A stretch of 6,279 nucleotides of DNA from an uncultured Pseudomonadota bacterium (GTDB taxonomy: Bacteria; Pseudomonadota; Gammaproteobacteria; Methylococcales; Methylomonadaceae), in NCBI GenBank assembly GCA_903904275.1, contig CAIVBX010000225.1, positions 1 through 6,279 on the forward strand, given 5' to 3'. The notes beneath the pieces were generated by a model. That model worked only from the letters and a program-made list of their open reading frames with translations, ran no database searches and was not told where the DNA came from. Positions 5,561 to 6,279 of the stretch are shown here, piece after piece. The translations under genes were made by a program, and so were the position numbers. The number at the start of each line of letters is the position of its first letter. Positions within the stretch are counted from its first letter, which is position 1.

Positions 5561-6279
5561 TTTTTAATAAACCGTTTTAATTGAAAAAGAGTGAAATGTT
5601 TTAGCATGGCAAAAAATCCAAAAAATGTTTTGGTGTTGAATGCGATAACGCCTAAACGTGTTTGTCGATGCGACATCCAGTCTTTTTTATACGCATCATC
5701 GCCTGTTAAATAATCCACTTTTTCAACCTTATCAACATCAATAACATGCTGCATCAATTTCGTCGTTAAAATTGAACCTGCGCCTAAATTTTTGTAGTTT
5801 TCATCGTAAGCTAATTTGTAAATGTAAGCGGTTTTATCCGCCACAATCCACAATTGCGCTGCAATCGGTACGTCATCAAGATAAGCAATACCTAAACGTA
5901 ACGCATTTTGCGAAGCCGCTAAATGACATAACCCCGAGATAAACTCAGGATGCGACTCTTCTTGTTTCCAACTGGCTTGATAAACATGGTTGTAATCTGA
6001 AATCGTAGAATCTAAATTTGGTTTTTCAGAAATAATTTTTAAAGTTGAATTCGGTAAAGCAAAAAATTTTTTTGTTTTACGAGCAACAGTATTTTTAACA
6101 CGCGAAGAAAGCGTCGAAAAATACGCCTCAAAAGAACGTCCATTAACATCAAAATACCAATTTCCAAAACAAAAATAAGGTAATGCAGGAATGTCAGCGT
6201 TTTTTAATTTCGTGACAATTTCATCTGCATCCTGTTCACTTAATGGTTGTAATTTCAATACGTTCCATGATTTTTCGGC
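5557..6279 (-). CDS. GNAT/BioF2-like (CelD-type) acyltransferase, 5' end outside the window
   Basis: About 240 codons are visible. The frame stays open to the window edge: residues AEKSWNV precede the TTG at 6258, so that TTG is an internal codon and the true start lies upstream. Conserved features of the BioF2-like acetyltransferase domain (PF13480 type) are ASWKQEE in the middle; LGIAYLDDVPIAAQLWI, the strand and turn 'l-x-L-x-x-x-P-I-A-A-x-L'; AYIYKLAYDENYKNLGAGSI, the 'K-x-A-Y-D-E-x-Y-x-x-x-x-x-G' cofactor-side signature; and VDYLTGDDAYKKDWM near the C-terminus. Members usually run to about 340-370 residues, so roughly a third is missing here. They are soluble and are often linked to exopolysaccharide or cell-envelope acylation; the acceptor cannot be named here. 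The stop overlaps the symporter start by four bases. Confidence 0.88.
   Translation of the reverse strand, partial: AEKSWNVLKLQPLSEQDADEIVTKLKNADIPALPYFCFGNWYFDVNGRSFEAYFSTLSSRVKNTVARKTKKFFALPNSTLKIISEKPNLDSTISDYNHVYQASWKQEESHPEFISGLCHLAASQNALRLGIAYLDDVPIAAQLWIVADKTAYIYKLAYDENYKNLGAGSILTTKLMQHVIDVDKVEKVDYLTGDDAYKKDWMSHRQTRLGVIAFNTKTFFGFFAMLKHFTLFQLKRFIKK

Noticed and set aside
6256..6258. TTG as the start codon of the acyltransferase
   Set aside because: The frame remains open upstream to the window edge with plausible family sequence (AEKSWNVLKLQ), no Shine-Dalgarno precedes the TTG, and the protein would be about 100 residues shorter than its family.

Overview
The window is AT-rich bacterial DNA, roughly 40% G+C by eye. 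Every gene I can support is on the minus strand, so transcription runs from high to low coordinates. The protein families (an FixI-type metal-binding domain, HMA-type accessory proteins, a GHCLGMCG membrane protein and a BioF2-like acetyltransferase) suggest a proteobacterium, most likely a low-GC gammaproteobacterium. No rRNA or other phylogenetic marker is present, so this placement is inference only. I see no mobile element, CRISPR array or RNA gene.

Region A (6279 to 4322) holds the 3' part of a GNAT/BioF2-like acyltransferase gene cut by the window edge. It overlaps a DAACS-family sodium/proton:acidic amino acid symporter gene by four bases (ATGA). The two look translationally coupled. 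The symporter gene is followed by overlapping inverted repeats that may act as a weak terminator.

Region B (4321 to 1) is a co-directional cluster built around copper handling. In transcription order it contains a 55-residue hydrophobic protein; a 52-residue stand-alone cysteine-rich metal-binding protein resembling the N-terminal domain of FixI/CcoI ATPases; a 101-residue single-span membrane protein; a strong intrinsic-terminator-like hairpin; a 206-residue protein with an HMA-like N-terminus and a membrane C-terminus; an 810-residue Cu+-type P1B-ATPase starting at GTG; and the start of a TauE/SafE-like (DsbD_2-type) membrane protein with a Met/His-rich N-terminus.

A plausible reading is that the ATPase moves Cu(I) across the inner membrane, for efflux or for supply to cuproenzymes such as cytochrome oxidase. 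The small proteins would bind or deliver metal or scaffold the pump, and the TauE/SafE-like protein would act in copper delivery. The ATPase is well supported by motifs. The roles of the small proteins are inferred from domain resemblance and linkage. The terminator between the 101-residue and 206-residue genes would let the small-protein genes be expressed at a different level from the pump genes. The two smallest genes are easily missed by automated gene callers.
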